Source: an uncultured Maritimibacter sp. (lineage in GTDB: Bacteria > Pseudomonadota > Alphaproteobacteria > Rhodobacterales > Rhodobacteraceae). From it: DNA of 41,264 nt. The stretch covers positions 1 to 41,264 of the forward strand of contig CAJXYS010000029.1 of NCBI GenBank assembly GCA_913063035.1, written 5' to 3'. Positions 7,265 to 15,139 of this stretch are shown one piece after another. The position numbers were made by a program, and so were the translations under genes. Numbering within the stretch: the stretch's first letter is position 1; every line of letters begins with the position of its first letter. Below the pieces are notes generated by a model. The model was not told the DNA's origin. It did no database searches and saw only the letters and a list, made by a program, of their open reading frames with translations.

Positions 7265-9421
7265 ATGAGCGGACCGGGCAGGAAGCGGCCTCCACTGGTG
7301 GCGGAGCGGCGAGTGGCTTCCGAACGCAAGAAAAAACCGGCGCGGCGCAAGGCGCCGGCCAAGACCGGGCGGAGCGCGAAAGCGCGGCGCGCGCCCTGGC
7401 CCGTGCGGCTGGTGCGCTGGATGCTGCGCCTCGTGCTGCGGATCTTCTGGGCGATCGGCTGGCGGCTGGCGGTCATCGGCGCGCTCGTTCTGGGCGGGGC
7501 GACCTTCTACTACTATACCCAGCTGCCATCCTCCTTCGAGCTGGTGGACGGGCGCGCCCGCGGCTCGGTCACCATGCTCGACCGCACGGGGGAGCCCTTC
7601 GCCTGGCGGGGCGACATGTTCGGCGGGGTCATCACCGCCGACACGGTCTCGCCGCATCTGAAGAACGCGGTCGTGGCGACCGAGGACAAGCGCTTCTACC
7701 GCCATCTCGGGGTCAGCCCCCGCGGGATCGCCGGGGCGATCCGCATCAACCTGGCCGAGGGGCGCGGCCCGCTGGAGGGACATGGCGGGTCCACCATCAC
7801 GCAACAGGTGGCAAAGCTGATCTGCCTCGGCGTGCCCTATGATCCCGACCAGTGGAAGAACGAGGCCGAGTACGAGCGCGACTGCCGGCGCACGACGCTC
7901 TGGCGAAAGATCAAGGAAGTGCCCTTCGCGTTGGCGATGGAGGCCAAGTACGCCAAGGACGAGATCCTCACGATCTACCTGAACCGCGCCTACCTGGGCG
8001 CCGGGGCACGTGGGTTCGAGGCGGCGAGCCAGCGCTATTTCGGGCGCTCGGCGGCCGAGGTCGACCCGGCAGAGGCGGCGATGCTGGCCGGTCTGCTGGT
8101 GGCGCCGTCCTACTACGCGCCCACCAACGATCTGGAGCGCGCGCGGGAGCGCGCGGCCGTGGTCCTGCAGCTGATGCGCGAGCAGGGCTACCTGACCGGC
8201 GACGAGCTGGCCTATGCGCGCGGGCACCCGGCCACCCTGTCCGAGGCGGCCGAGGCCCGCGCCGGCGGCTATTTCGCCGACTGGATCATGGAGGAAGGGC
8301 CGGATTTCCTGACGCGCGACACGACGGAGGACGTTCTCATCCGCACGACCTTCGACCCCGAGATCCAGTCCGCCGCGGAAGAGGCGCTGAAAACGGTCTT
8401 CGAGGAAAAGGTTCGCGAGGGGTCGGAGGCGCAGGCCGCGATCGTCGTGATGTCGGCGGACGGCGCGGTCCGCGCCATGGTCGGCGGGCGCAACACCCGC
8501 GTCGCGGGGCAGTTCAACCGCGCCACCCAGGCGATGCGGCAGACCGGCTCGGCCTTCAAGCCCTTCGTCTACGGCGCGGCGCTCGATCTCGGGTTCCGGT
8601 TCGACAGCCGCGTTGTCGACGAGCCGATCACCATCGATGTGCCGGGATCGGGCCCCTGGTCGCCCAGCAACTACACCCGGCAGCATTACGGCGAGATGTC
8701 GCTGACCCAGGCGCTCGCCAACTCGATCAACACGGTCGCCGTGAAGGTATCGGAAGCCGTCGGCCGCGAGAACGTCCGCACGGTCGCGAGCGATTTCGGC
8801 ATCGAGACCGACCTGGCGCAGGGACCGGCGCTGGCGCTCGGCACATCGGAGACGACGCTTCTGCAGATGACCGGCGCCTATGCCGGGATCCTCAACGGTG
8901 GCAGCTCGGTCAAGCCTTACGGGCTGGTGGAGCTGACGCTGCAGGGCGATTCCCAGCCCCTGATGACCGTCGACGGGGGAATCGGCGAGCGGGTCATCTC
9001 GGAACAGGCCGCGCGCCAGCTGGTCTACATGATGAGCCGGGTCGTGGCCGAGGGTTCAGGCGGGCGCGCGGCGCTGCCGGATCGGCCCGTGGCGGGCAAG
9101 ACTGGCACGACCCAGGCGGCGCGCGACGCCTGGTTCATCGGGTTCACCGCCGACTACGTGGCCGGGGTCTGGATGGGCTATGACGACAACACGCCGCTGA
9201 CGGGCGTCACCGGCGGCGGGCTGCCGGCAGAGATCTGGCACGACGCGATGCTGCGGATTCACGAGGGTCTGCCGCCGCGCCCGCTGCCCATGATCGACCC
9301 GGCCGAGGCCGCGGCACCGCTGGCCGGGCTGCGCCGCGACGAGCGCCGGGACCGGGGCCAGCCGCAGGTCGAACGCACGATCCTCGAGGAAGTGCTCGGC
9401 GCGATCTTCGGCCGCCGCTGA
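7265..9421 (+). CDS. Bifunctional penicillin-binding protein, PBP1A type
   Basis: A class A penicillin-binding protein of about 718 residues that polymerises glycan strands and cross-links peptides in the periplasm. A basic cytoplasmic N-terminus (1-50) precedes one membrane helix (about 62-84). The transglycosylase domain shows ATEDKRFY with catalytic Glu140 and HGGSTITQQVAK. The transpeptidase domain has all three motifs: SAFK (Ser429, Lys432), SIN (about 487) and KTGT (about 612). The C-terminal 50 residues are rich in Arg, Pro and Ala. The start is uncertain: the frame also has a GTG at 7247 and a CTG at 7190 that lies six bases after GGAGG (7179-7183). I chose ATG 7265 for its codon; the choice affects only the cytoplasmic tail. 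Confidence 0.94.
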   Translation: MSGPGRKRPPLVAERRVASERKKKPARRKAPAKTGRSAKARRAPWPVRLVRWMLRLVLRIFWAIGWRLAVIGALVLGGATFYYYTQLPSSFELVDGRARGSVTMLDRTGEPFAWRGDMFGGVITADTVSPHLKNAVVATEDKRFYRHLGVSPRGIAGAIRINLAEGRGPLEGHGGSTITQQVAKLICLGVPYDPDQWKNEAEYERDCRRTTLWRKIKEVPFALAMEAKYAKDEILTIYLNRAYLGAGARGFEAASQRYFGRSAAEVDPAEAAMLAGLLVAPSYYAPTNDLERARERAAVVLQLMREQGYLTGDELAYARGHPATLSEAAEARAGGYFADWIMEEGPDFLTRDTTEDVLIRTTFDPEIQSAAEEALKTVFEEKVREGSEAQAAIVVMSADGAVRAMVGGRNTRVAGQFNRATQAMRQTGSAFKPFVYGAALDLGFRFDSRVVDEPITIDVPGSGPWSPSNYTRQHYGEMSLTQALANSINTVAVKVSEAVGRENVRTVASDFGIETDLAQGPALALGTSETTLLQMTGAYAGILNGGSSVKPYGLVELTLQGDSQPLMTVDGGIGERVISEQAARQLVYMMSRVVAEGSGGRAALPDRPVAGKTGTTQAARDAWFIGFTADYVAGVWMGYDDNTPLTGVTGGGLPAEIWHDAMLRIHEGLPPRPLPMIDPAEAAAPLAGLRRDERRDRGQPQVERTILEEVLGAIFGRR

Positions 9422-9430
9422 GGCGGTCGG

Positions 9431-9835
9431 TCAGGGCGTGTAGAGCCGGTAACTGCCGTCCATCATCGCCACGTGGCAGCTTTCGGACGTGATCTTCATG
9501 CTCGGCCGACGGGGCAGGTCGCCGCTGCGCACGGCGCTGGCCGTATCGCCCGGACAGGCCGGCAGCTCGACCCGGCGGTAGCCACGATCGGTCATGCACT
9601 GGGCGATGACCCGCTGGCGGAGCGCGGTGTTGGTGTCGGCGCTGTAGATCCCGGTATAGGGCGCCCATCCGAACTGCGTGTTGGTCGGCACCTGTTGCGT
9701 GCCCGTGACCTCGCAGCCCGTCTGATCGCGCTGGTACCGCGCGAGCGAGACGCCATCCTTGATCCAGAAACTTGCAGGGACGCAGCCGGCGAGAAGGGCG
9801 GCGATGGCGACGGGCAGGGCACGTTCGAGGGGCAC
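9431..9835 (-). CDS. Small predicted lipoprotein, function unknown
   Basis: A protein of about 134 residues whose start resembles a lipoprotein signal: MPLERALPVAIAALLAGC, with Cys18 in a good lipobox (LLAGC). The mature part (VPASFWIKDGVSLARYQRDQ) has several cysteines, which may form disulphides in the periplasm. I do not recognise a family. I chose a GTG at 9835. A longer frame begins at ATG 9910, but it would run through two strong inverted repeats, and neither start has a clear ribosome-binding site. The gene converges with the penicillin-binding-protein gene, nine bases away. A role at the envelope is likely from the signal; nothing more can be said. Confidence 0.65.
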   Translation of the reverse strand: MPLERALPVAIAALLAGCVPASFWIKDGVSLARYQRDQTGCEVTGTQQVPTNTQFGWAPYTGIYSADTNTALRQRVIAQCMTDRGYRRVELPACPGDTASAVRSGDLPRRPSMKITSESCHVAMMDGSYRLYTP

Positions 9836-9867
9836 GGGAAGGACTCGCAATAAACTCGATACAACCG

Positions 9868-9896
9868 GGGCGGCCGGCACCGCGCCGGCCACCCCG
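9868..9896. repeat. Long GC-rich inverted repeat upstream of the lipoprotein gene
   Basis: GGGG-C-GGCCGGC (9868-9879) pairs with GCCGGCC-A-CCCC (9885-9896) across a five-base loop: eleven base pairs plus one mismatch. No T-run follows on either strand. It lies between hpf and the lipoprotein gene on the minus strand and may be an mRNA hairpin that ends or protects the hpf transcript. Confidence 0.5.
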
Positions 9897-9907
9897 AAGA
9901 TGAAGGG

Positions 9908-9934
9908 CATTTTATTAAAATGCGGTAAACCGCG
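9908..9934 (-). terminator. Overlapping small inverted repeats after hpf, possible terminator
   Basis: On the minus strand, seven bases after the hpf stop, GCGG-TTTA-CCGC (9934-9923) is followed by ATTTTAATAAAA, a weak intrinsic-terminator arrangement. It shares its last two bases with a second perfect palindrome, GCATTTT-ATT-AAAATGC (9908-9924). The A/T-rich patch is unusual in this GC-rich region. The stem is only four base pairs, so terminator function is uncertain; the palindrome could also be a protein-binding site. Confidence 0.35.
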
Positions 9935-9940
9935 CCCGGA

Positions 9941-10525
9941 TCAGCCGTGGGACGGCGGTTCGTCCTCCATGCGCAGCGCGCTTATCGCGCGCACCATCGT
10001 CGCCTGGGGGCCGACTTCGCTTTCGGTATCGGCGATGGACAGTTCGACCGGCGTGCCGGCCTCGAGCGCGCCGAACCCGTCATCGATGACGGCGTTGCGG
10101 TGGAAATAGATTTCGCGCCCGCCCGTCGTCTCGATGAAGCCGTAGTCGGGAAACAGCCGCAAGACACGGCCCTGGCTGGGCCCGTGCAGCGCCTTCACGT
10201 CGCCGCGCACCTTCTGGGAGTGGGACTCGAGCCGGCGCTCCATCGCGTTGAAGGCGTCGCGCACGGTGAGGTACGGATCGAAATGCGCGCCGTCATCGCC
10301 GGGGTCGTGGCTGATGACCAGCTCCTTGTCGGGCACGCGCACCTCGATGCGGACGTGATAGGCAAGCGGGTTGTGCTGGCTGCGATGCGGCACCTCCACC
10401 GCGACGCGGACGCTGTTGATATGGCTGAAAAACCGATGCAGCCGATCCACGCGCTCGCGGATCTTCGCGTCGAGCGCGTCCGACTGATCGGTGTTGTGAT
10501 AGGCGATCTCCAGCGGAATATCCAT
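9941..10525 (-). CDS. hpf: HPF/RaiA ribosome hibernation factor fused to a cold-shock domain
   Basis: A 194-residue protein. Residues 1 to about 100 match the ribosome hibernation/S30AE domain (MDIPLEIAYHNTDQSDALDA, RVDRLHRFF), which binds the decoding region of idle 30S subunits. Residues about 115-185 form a cold-shock-like domain, GRVLRLFPDYGFIETTG...EIYFHRNAV, with the two RNA-binding motifs LFPDYGFI and IYFHR. The C-terminal dimerisation domain of long HPF is therefore replaced by an RNA-binding domain. The start is fixed by GAGGAGG six bases before the ATG; a slightly longer frame would begin inside a hairpin. It lies downstream of mlaA-mlaC. The combination suggests a role in stationary phase or stress, when ribosomes are stored. 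Confidence 0.87.
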   Translation of the reverse strand: MDIPLEIAYHNTDQSDALDAKIRERVDRLHRFFSHINSVRVAVEVPHRSQHNPLAYHVRIEVRVPDKELVISHDPGDDGAHFDPYLTVRDAFNAMERRLESHSQKVRGDVKALHGPSQGRVLRLFPDYGFIETTGGREIYFHRNAVIDDGFGALEAGTPVELSIADTESEVGPQATMVRAISALRMEDEPPSHG

Positions 10526-10543
10526 GCGATCCTCCTCGCTTTC

Positions 10544-10566
10544 CCCCGATGCTGCGCGCATCGGGG
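10544..10566 (-). promoter_or_regulatory. Perfect 9-bp hairpin in the hpf leader
   Basis: CCCCGATGC (10544-10552) and GCATCGGGG (10558-10566) form a perfect stem with a five-base loop. On the minus strand it lies 38 bases after the mlaC stop and ends about seven bases before the GAGGAGG of hpf. No T-run follows, so it is not a standard terminator. It may be a processing or stability element between mlaC and hpf, or may influence access to the hpf ribosome-binding site. Confidence 0.5.
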
Positions 10567-10603
10567 CCGCCGGTCAACACGGCGCGCGGCCGCAGGTTCC
10601 GCC

Positions 10604-11257
10604 CTATCCGGCGCGGCGCAGCTCGGCGATCAGGGCGTCGAGGTTGCCACCCTGGCGGTCGAGCATGGCCCGGACCTCGGTGCGCTCGGTCGCAAGCATG
10701 TTCACCCCCTCGATGAAGAGGTTGAACATCTTGGGCTGGCCGCGGGAGTCGCGCACATGCCAGCGAACCTCGAAGGGCGCCTCGCCCCGGAGATCGGCGA
10801 CCGAGATCACCTCGTAGAAACTCTTGAGCGGCTGTGTGCCGGTTACCCTGATCTCGCCGCCGATGAACTCGCGGAACCGCTGGCCGTACTTGCGCGAGAT
10901 ATAGGATTGGAAGGCGCCGGCGAAGGCGCGGCGCTGGGGGGTCGAGGCCACGCGCCAGTCGGGGCCGAGGGCCATCTGCGCGATCAGCGGGACGTCGGCA
11001 TAGGTGCCGAAGATACGCTCGAATTCCTGGTACATCGCGCTCTCGCGCTTGCCGGAATTGATCACGGCATTGATGTCCGTCACCAGGCGATTGATCAGGT
11101 TGCTGGCTTCGGCCGTCGTCAGCGCCTGCCCCCGTCCGGGCAGCGCCAGCGCGGCGGCGCCGGCGGCGAGGCAGGTCAAGACGCGGCGGCGGCCGCGGTC
11201 ACTGGGCGAACGGGTCGTAATTGGGGTCCGCGATCGGGTCGTAATCTGGGTCGGCAT
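10604..11257 (-). CDS. mlaC: Phospholipid-binding protein MlaC (Ttg2D family)
   Basis: A 217-residue periplasmic carrier of the MlaC/toluene-tolerance Ttg2D family, which shuttles phospholipids between the MlaA complex in the outer membrane and the inner-membrane MlaFEDB transporter. After a long basic N-region comes SDRGRRRVLTCLAAGAAALA, a Tat-like or Sec signal with two arginines before the hydrophobic core. The mature part shows the family pattern: FGTYADVPLIAQMALG, FAGAFQSYISRKYGQRF and VRWHVRDSRGQPKMFNLFIE. The ATG at 11257 is well supported by AGGAGG (11269-11264) six bases upstream, so the gene overlaps mlaA by 59 bases and is probably coupled to it. The transporter genes mlaFED are not in the window. 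Confidence 0.92.
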   Translation of the reverse strand: MPTQITTRSRTPITTRSPSDRGRRRVLTCLAAGAAALALPGRGQALTTAEASNLINRLVTDINAVINSGKRESAMYQEFERIFGTYADVPLIAQMALGPDWRVASTPQRRAFAGAFQSYISRKYGQRFREFIGGEIRVTGTQPLKSFYEVISVADLRGEAPFEVRWHVRDSRGQPKMFNLFIEGVNMLATERTEVRAMLDRQGGNLDALIAELRRAG

Positions 11258-12014
11258 AGGAATCCTCCTGGTCGGGGGACAGGGCGGCGTAGGGGTCCGC
11301 TGCCCGGCCGCCGAGCTCGAAACGGCGGTTCTGCAGATACAGAACGCGTGCCTGGGCGTAGCTGTCGGCGCTCTCGTAGAGAATGGAGTCGATAAGGTCG
11401 CCGTAACGGCTGCGCGCGCTGAGCGCCCCGCCGATATTGGCGCCGGTCACCCATTTGCGGTCGCCGGAAGGCACCAGCCACCGCGTCGGGTTCAGCGCGA
11501 TGTCGGTCACGAGCCCGAAGGCATCCCGTTCGGTCGAGGGGCCGGCGAGCGGCAACTCCACATAGGCGCCCTCGGGCGCGCCCCAGACATGCAGCGTCTC
11601 GCCGAAATCGGTTTCCTCGTGGGCGAGGCCCATCTCGGTCGCAGGGTCGAGCAGCCCGCCGAGCCCGAAGGTCGAGTTCACGGCGAGTCGGAAACTGTTC
11701 TTCACCGCGTCGCCGAGGCGCAGTTGCAGCAGGTTGTTCAGAACGTCGCCCGGCAGGTCGAGGTTGTCGGCGAAGTTGCTGACCCCGTCCTGCACCGGGT
11801 CCGGCACGGCAAGGCTGTATCCCTCGGCGGCCGGCCGCACCAGCGCACGGTCGAGGCCCCGGTTGAATTCATGGGTGCGCCTGTTGGCGGTTTCGTAGGG
11901 ATCGTTGACCCCGGTGGGGGTCGTCGCCGGGCCACAGGCCGCCAGCGCGCAGAGCGTCAGCGCCGCGATCACTGCAGCCGGGCGGCGAAAAGGTGGGGCA
12001 AGGGAGTCTGGCAA
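11199..12014 (-). CDS. mlaA: Outer-membrane lipoprotein MlaA (VacJ)
   Basis: A 271-residue VacJ-family lipoprotein that removes misplaced phospholipids from the outer leaflet of the outer membrane. A signal with lipobox ALAAC puts the lipidated cysteine at residue 27. The family hallmarks NDPYETANRRTHEFNRGLD and LGDAVKNSFRLAVNSTFG follow, then GETLHVWGAPEGAYVELPL and the conserved PTRW. The C-terminal tail is odd: an acidic repeat of the type DPxYDP (DPDYDPIADPNYDPFAQ), coded by near-identical DNA segments. The best upstream start is a TTG at 12014 with only a weak ribosome-binding site, so the first residues are uncertain. mlaC follows, overlapping by 59 bases. Confidence 0.92.
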   Translation of the reverse strand: MPDSLAPPFRRPAAVIAALTLCALAACGPATTPTGVNDPYETANRRTHEFNRGLDRALVRPAAEGYSLAVPDPVQDGVSNFADNLDLPGDVLNNLLQLRLGDAVKNSFRLAVNSTFGLGGLLDPATEMGLAHEETDFGETLHVWGAPEGAYVELPLAGPSTERDAFGLVTDIALNPTRWLVPSGDRKWVTGANIGGALSARSRYGDLIDSILYESADSYAQARVLYLQNRRFELGGRAADPYAALSPDQEDSYADPDYDPIADPNYDPFAQ

Positions 12015-12325
12015 TGGAGTCTCGGTCTAACGAATACGGGATACCGGCGATCTGCCGGTCGGAAGGGGCAATGTCTGTCCTGAAAGGGATAGGCGAAGGA
12101 CGGGGCCGGTTGCAACAGAGGAACCGGTCACATGGTTGACATCCGCCGATCCCCGGTAGGGGTAACCGGATACGGCTCCTGAAAAAGCAGGGGTGTGTCT
12201 CTGCAGCTGCATGATCGGCATTACGCCCGTCACCCGCGCGCGGATCACGCCGGGCCGACTTTCCTGTTTCCAAGCCCGGTCGTCGGGGCTAGCGTGCGTC
12301 CGAAATGCAACAGAGGAGGACGGCC
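12015..12325. other. Intergenic region between divergent mlaA and ridA
   Basis: This 311-base stretch carries the 5' ends of both divergent genes. A perfect -35 hexamer TTGACA lies at 12136-12141 on the plus strand, but no convincing -10 follows at 16-18 bases. A small inverted repeat CCGGT/ACCGG (about 12154-12170) sits beyond it. GAGGAGG at 12313-12319 is the ridA ribosome-binding site. I see no conserved small gene or RNA here. Confidence 0.4.
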
Positions 12326-12793
12326 ATGACCGGCAAGATCGAACGGCGTCTCGCGGATATGGGCGTCACGCTGCCCGACGCCCCCGCACCGGCGGCGAAT
12401 TACGTGCCTTACGTCCAGGCGGGCAACCTGCTCTTCGTGTCGGGTCAGATCGCAATGGAGAACGGCACGCTGATCACCGGAAAGCTTGGCGTGGACATGA
12501 CCGTCGAGCAAGGCCAGGCGGCCGCGAAAACCTGCGCGATCAGCCTGCTGGCCCAGGTCAAGGCTGCCTGCGGGGGCGATCTCGACCGGCTGGAGCGCGT
12601 GGTCCGGCTGGGTGGTTTCGTGAACGCCGCACCCGATTTCACCGACCATCCGAAGGTGGTGAACGGCGCATCGGATTTCATCGGCGAGGCTCTGGGCGAG
12701 ATCGGTCGCCACGCGCGTGCCGCGGTCGGGTCCTCGTCGCTGCCGCTGGGCGTCGCGGTCGAAATCGAGGGCGTGTTCCAGATCGCGACATGA
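12326..12793 (+). CDS. RidA/YjgF-family enamine/imine deaminase
   Basis: A 155-residue member of the RidA (YjgF/YER057c/UK114) family, longer than classical RidA (about 128). RidA proteins hydrolyse reactive enamine and imine intermediates formed by PLP enzymes such as threonine dehydratase. Recognisable segments are NLLFVSGQIA (35-44), the conserved run ending GFVNAAPDFTDHPKVVNGASD (97-117, DFTDHPKVV typical) and VAVEIEGVF at the end. Arg131 in HARAAVG corresponds to the active-site arginine of RidA, so deaminase activity is plausible. The ATG is set by GAGGAGG at 12313-12319, six bases away. The stop overlaps the start of the next gene (ATGA), so the two are coupled. The exact Rid subfamily is not assigned. 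Confidence 0.9.
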   Translation: MTGKIERRLADMGVTLPDAPAPAANYVPYVQAGNLLFVSGQIAMENGTLITGKLGVDMTVEQGQAAAKTCAISLLAQVKAACGGDLDRLERVVRLGGFVNAAPDFTDHPKVVNGASDFIGEALGEIGRHARAAVGSSSLPLGVAVEIEGVFQIAT

Positions 12794-13560
12794 CGCTTCC
12801 GGACATCTTCCTGGCGCGCCCGATCGCCCATCGCGGGTTCCATGACGGGACCCGCGGCGCGATCGAGAACGCGCCGGCCGCCATCCGCGCCGCGATCGCC
12901 GCGGGCTACGGGATCGAGATCGACCTGCAGCTGTCGGCCGACGGGGCGGCCATGGTGTTCCATGATTACCGCCTCGACCGGCTGACGGCCGAAAGCGGCC
13001 CGGTCCGCCAGCGGAGCGCGGCCGAACTGGGCCGGACCGCCTTGCGCGGGTCGGGTGGCGAGACGATCCCGACGCTCGAAGAGGTGCTGGACATCGTGGA
13101 CGGGCAGGTGCCGCTTCTGATCGAGATAAAGGACCAGGACGGCGCGCTCGGCCCCGGGACAGGCGCGCTGGAGGCCGCGACGGCCGCGGCGCTGGCGGGC
13201 TATGCCGGGCCGGTGGCGGTGATGTCCTTCAATCCCCACGCGGTCGCGGCCTTTGCCGAGGCCGCCCCGGATGTGCCGCGCGGTCTGACCACCTGCAGTT
13301 TCCCCGCGGAACACTGGGGCGGCTTGCCCCGTGACCGTGCCGCCAGGCTACGCGGGATTCCCGATTTCGAGCGGGTCGGCGCGAGCTTCGTCAGCCACCG
13401 GGCGGGCGACCTCGACCGCCCCCGCCTGGCCGAGCTGAAGACCGGCGGGGCGGGCATTCTCTGCTGGACGATCCGTTCGCCCGAGGCCGAGGCCGAAGCG
13501 CGCCGTATCGCCGACAACATCACCTTCGAGGGTTACCGGCCGACGGGGTCCGCTGCTTGA
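12790..13560 (+). CDS. Glycerophosphodiester phosphodiesterase
   Basis: A 256-residue GDPD-family enzyme with a TIM-barrel fold, expected to cleave glycerophosphodiesters to glycerol 3-phosphate and an alcohol. The catalytic residues are in place: AHRG with His14 and Arg15, Glu43 and Asp45 in IEIDLQ for metal binding, and His58 in VFHDYRLDR as the second acid-base residue. LLIEIKDQ supplies another conserved acidic position. No signal peptide is seen, so it acts in the cytoplasm, unlike GlpQ. The start overlaps the ridA stop by four bases. A 7-bp hairpin follows the stop. Confidence 0.92.
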   Translation: MTLPDIFLARPIAHRGFHDGTRGAIENAPAAIRAAIAAGYGIEIDLQLSADGAAMVFHDYRLDRLTAESGPVRQRSAAELGRTALRGSGGETIPTLEEVLDIVDGQVPLLIEIKDQDGALGPGTGALEAATAAALAGYAGPVAVMSFNPHAVAAFAEAAPDVPRGLTTCSFPAEHWGGLPRDRAARLRGIPDFERVGASFVSHRAGDLDRPRLAELKTGGAGILCWTIRSPEAEAEARRIADNITFEGYRPTGSAA

Positions 13561-13565
13561 CCGGG

Positions 13566-13585
13566 CCACATGCGGGGCCATGTGG
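13566..13585. repeat. Inverted repeat CCACATG/CATGTGG
   Basis: A perfect 7-bp inverted repeat with a six-base loop (13566-13572 and 13579-13585) lies just after the glycerophosphodiesterase stop and 26 bases before the next gene. No T-run follows. It may be a weak terminator, an mRNA stabiliser or a protein-binding palindrome. Confidence 0.4.
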
Positions 13586-13610
13586 TAAACCGAGAGCAAG
13601 CGACAGGCCC

Positions 13611-14801
13611 ATGCGCGACGACACCGAAATCGAGGTCTCTGTCCTTTCCGGGCTCGACGGAATATCGGCTGCGGAATGGGATGCCTGTGCCTGTCCCGAG
13701 TCGGCGGATGGCGGGCCTCCGGATGATCCCTTCACCACCCACCGGTTTCTGAAGGCGCTGGAGGACTCGGGCTCGGTCGGCGCCGGCACGGGCTGGGACC
13801 CGCATCACCTGGTCGCCCGGCAGGGCGGCGAGGTGATCGCGGTGGCGCCGCTTTACGCGAAGAACCACAGCCAGGGCGAGTACATCTTCGACCACGCCTG
13901 GGCGCATGCTTATGAACGCGCGGGCGGGCGATACTATCCCAAGCTGCAGATCGCGGTGCCGGTGACGCCGGTGACCGGGCGACGCTTCCTTGCGCGGCCG
14001 GGCCACGAGGCCGCGGGACGGGCGGCGCTGGTGCAGGGCGCGGTGCAGATCGCGGCGGACAACCGGCTCTCGTCGCTGCATGTCACCTTTTGCACCGGGG
14101 CCGAGGCCGAGGCGGGCGCTGCACTGGGGTTGATGCACCGCACCAGCCAGCAGTTCCACTGGCGCAACCGGGGCTATCGCAGCTTCGATGATTTCCTCGC
14201 GCAGCTCTCGTCCCGCAAGCGCAAGAACATCCGCAAGGAACGCAGGACGGCCCAGGCCTTCGGCGGCACGATCCACCGGCTGACCGGCGACGAGATCCGG
14301 CCCGAGCACTGGGACGCCTTCTGGGTGTTCTACCAGGACACCGGCGCGCGGAAATGGGGCATGCCCTACCTGACCCGCGCGTTCTTCGACATCGCGCAGG
14401 AAACCATGCGCGACGACATGCTGCTCGTCATGGTCGAGCGCGCTGGCGACTGGGTGGCCGGGGCGCTCAACTTCATCGGCCGCGACGCGTTGTTCGGCCG
14501 CTACTGGGGCTGCACCGAGCATCACCCGTGCATGCATTTCGAGGCCTGCTACTACCAGGCCATCGACGCGGCGATCGAGATGGGGCTAGCCACGGTCGAG
14601 GCGGGGGCGCAGGGCCAGCACAAGCTGGCGCGGGGGTACATGCCGGTGACCACCCATTCGCTGCACTGGATCGCCGATGCCGGCTTCCGCAGGGCGGTCG
14701 AGCAGTATCTCGAGGCCGAGCGCGCCGCCGTGAACGAGGAGATCGAGGTCCTGACGACCTGGGGACCATTCCGCAACATCGAACCGGAGGAAACCGAATG
14801 A
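13611..14801 (+). CDS. DUF482/FemAB-like GNAT acyltransferase
   Basis: A 396-residue protein of the DUF482 family (COG3146, often listed as peptidogalycan biosynthesis/recognition), built from two GNAT-like halves related to FemAB aminoacyltransferases. Typical segments are [20 protein letters not shown] near the N-terminus, the basic run [13 protein letters not shown] in the middle, and [19 protein letters not shown] with [13 protein letters not shown] near the end. The substrate is not established; an acyl or aminoacyl transfer is likely from the fold. The ATG at 13611 leaves the preceding hairpin untranslated and suits the N-terminus, although the frame opens earlier. It is translationally coupled to the pterin dehydratase gene by an ATGA overlap, and has no visible membrane segment. 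Confidence 0.85.
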   Translation: MRDDTEIEVSVLSGLDGISAAEWDACACPESADGGPPDDPFTTHRFLKALEDSGSVGAGTGWDPHHLVARQGGEVIAVAPLYAKNHSQGEYIFDHAWAHAYERAGGRYYPKLQIAVPVTPVTGRRFLARPGHEAAGRAALVQGAVQIAADNRLSSLHVTFCTGAEAEAGAALGLMHRTSQQFHWRNRGYRSFDDFLAQLSSRKRKNIRKERRTAQAFGGTIHRLTGDEIRPEHWDAFWVFYQDTGARKWGMPYLTRAFFDIAQETMRDDMLLVMVERAGDWVAGALNFIGRDALFGRYWGCTEHHPCMHFEACYYQAIDAAIEMGLATVEAGAQGQHKLARGYMPVTTHSLHWIADAGFRRAVEQYLEAERAAVNEEIEVLTTWGPFRNIEPEETE

Positions 14802-15094
14802 CCGACAAGCTTACCGAAGGCGAACGCAAGGAAATGCTCGAGCCGCTGTTCGCGGCCGGCTGGAAGACCGTGCCGGACCGCGATGCGATCACCAAGAGCT
14901 ACGATTTCGGCAACTTCGTCGAGGCGTTCGGATGGATGACGCGTGTGGCCATATGGGCGGAAAAGTGGAATCATCATCCCGAATGGGCCAATGTATACAA
15001 AAGCGTCGAGGTGACGCTTTCGACCCATGACGTCGGCGGGCTGTCCGAACTGGACGTGAAGCTGGCACGGAAGATGGACAAGCTGGCCGGATGA
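14798..15094 (+). CDS. phhB: Pterin-4a-carbinolamine dehydratase
   Basis: A 98-residue protein of the PCD/DCoH family, which dehydrates 4a-hydroxytetrahydrobiopterin during cofactor recycling for aromatic amino acid hydroxylases. The active-site signature is complete: WNHHPEW (57-63, His59, His60, Pro61), [14 protein letters not shown] (65-78, His77 and Asp78) and GGLSELD. GGAGG at 14786-14790 precedes the ATG by seven bases, and the start overlaps the previous stop. No phenylalanine hydroxylase is in the window. In bacteria without one, PCD proteins may serve molybdopterin or other pterin chemistry, so the physiological role here is open. Confidence 0.93.
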   Translation: MTDKLTEGERKEMLEPLFAAGWKTVPDRDAITKSYDFGNFVEAFGWMTRVAIWAEKWNHHPEWANVYKSVEVTLSTHDVGGLSELDVKLARKMDKLAG

Positions 15095-15139
15095 CCGGGG
15101 GCGCCCGGTTCCGGCACAACAGGGCCTGAGGAGGTGCAA

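Noticed and set aside
7186-7842. Frame of 218 codons with ATG close after GGAGG, overlapping the PBP gene start
   Set aside because: It is out of frame with the penicillin-binding protein, the gap between GGAGG and ATG is only two bases, and the product looks like a low-complexity shadow of the PBP N-terminus.
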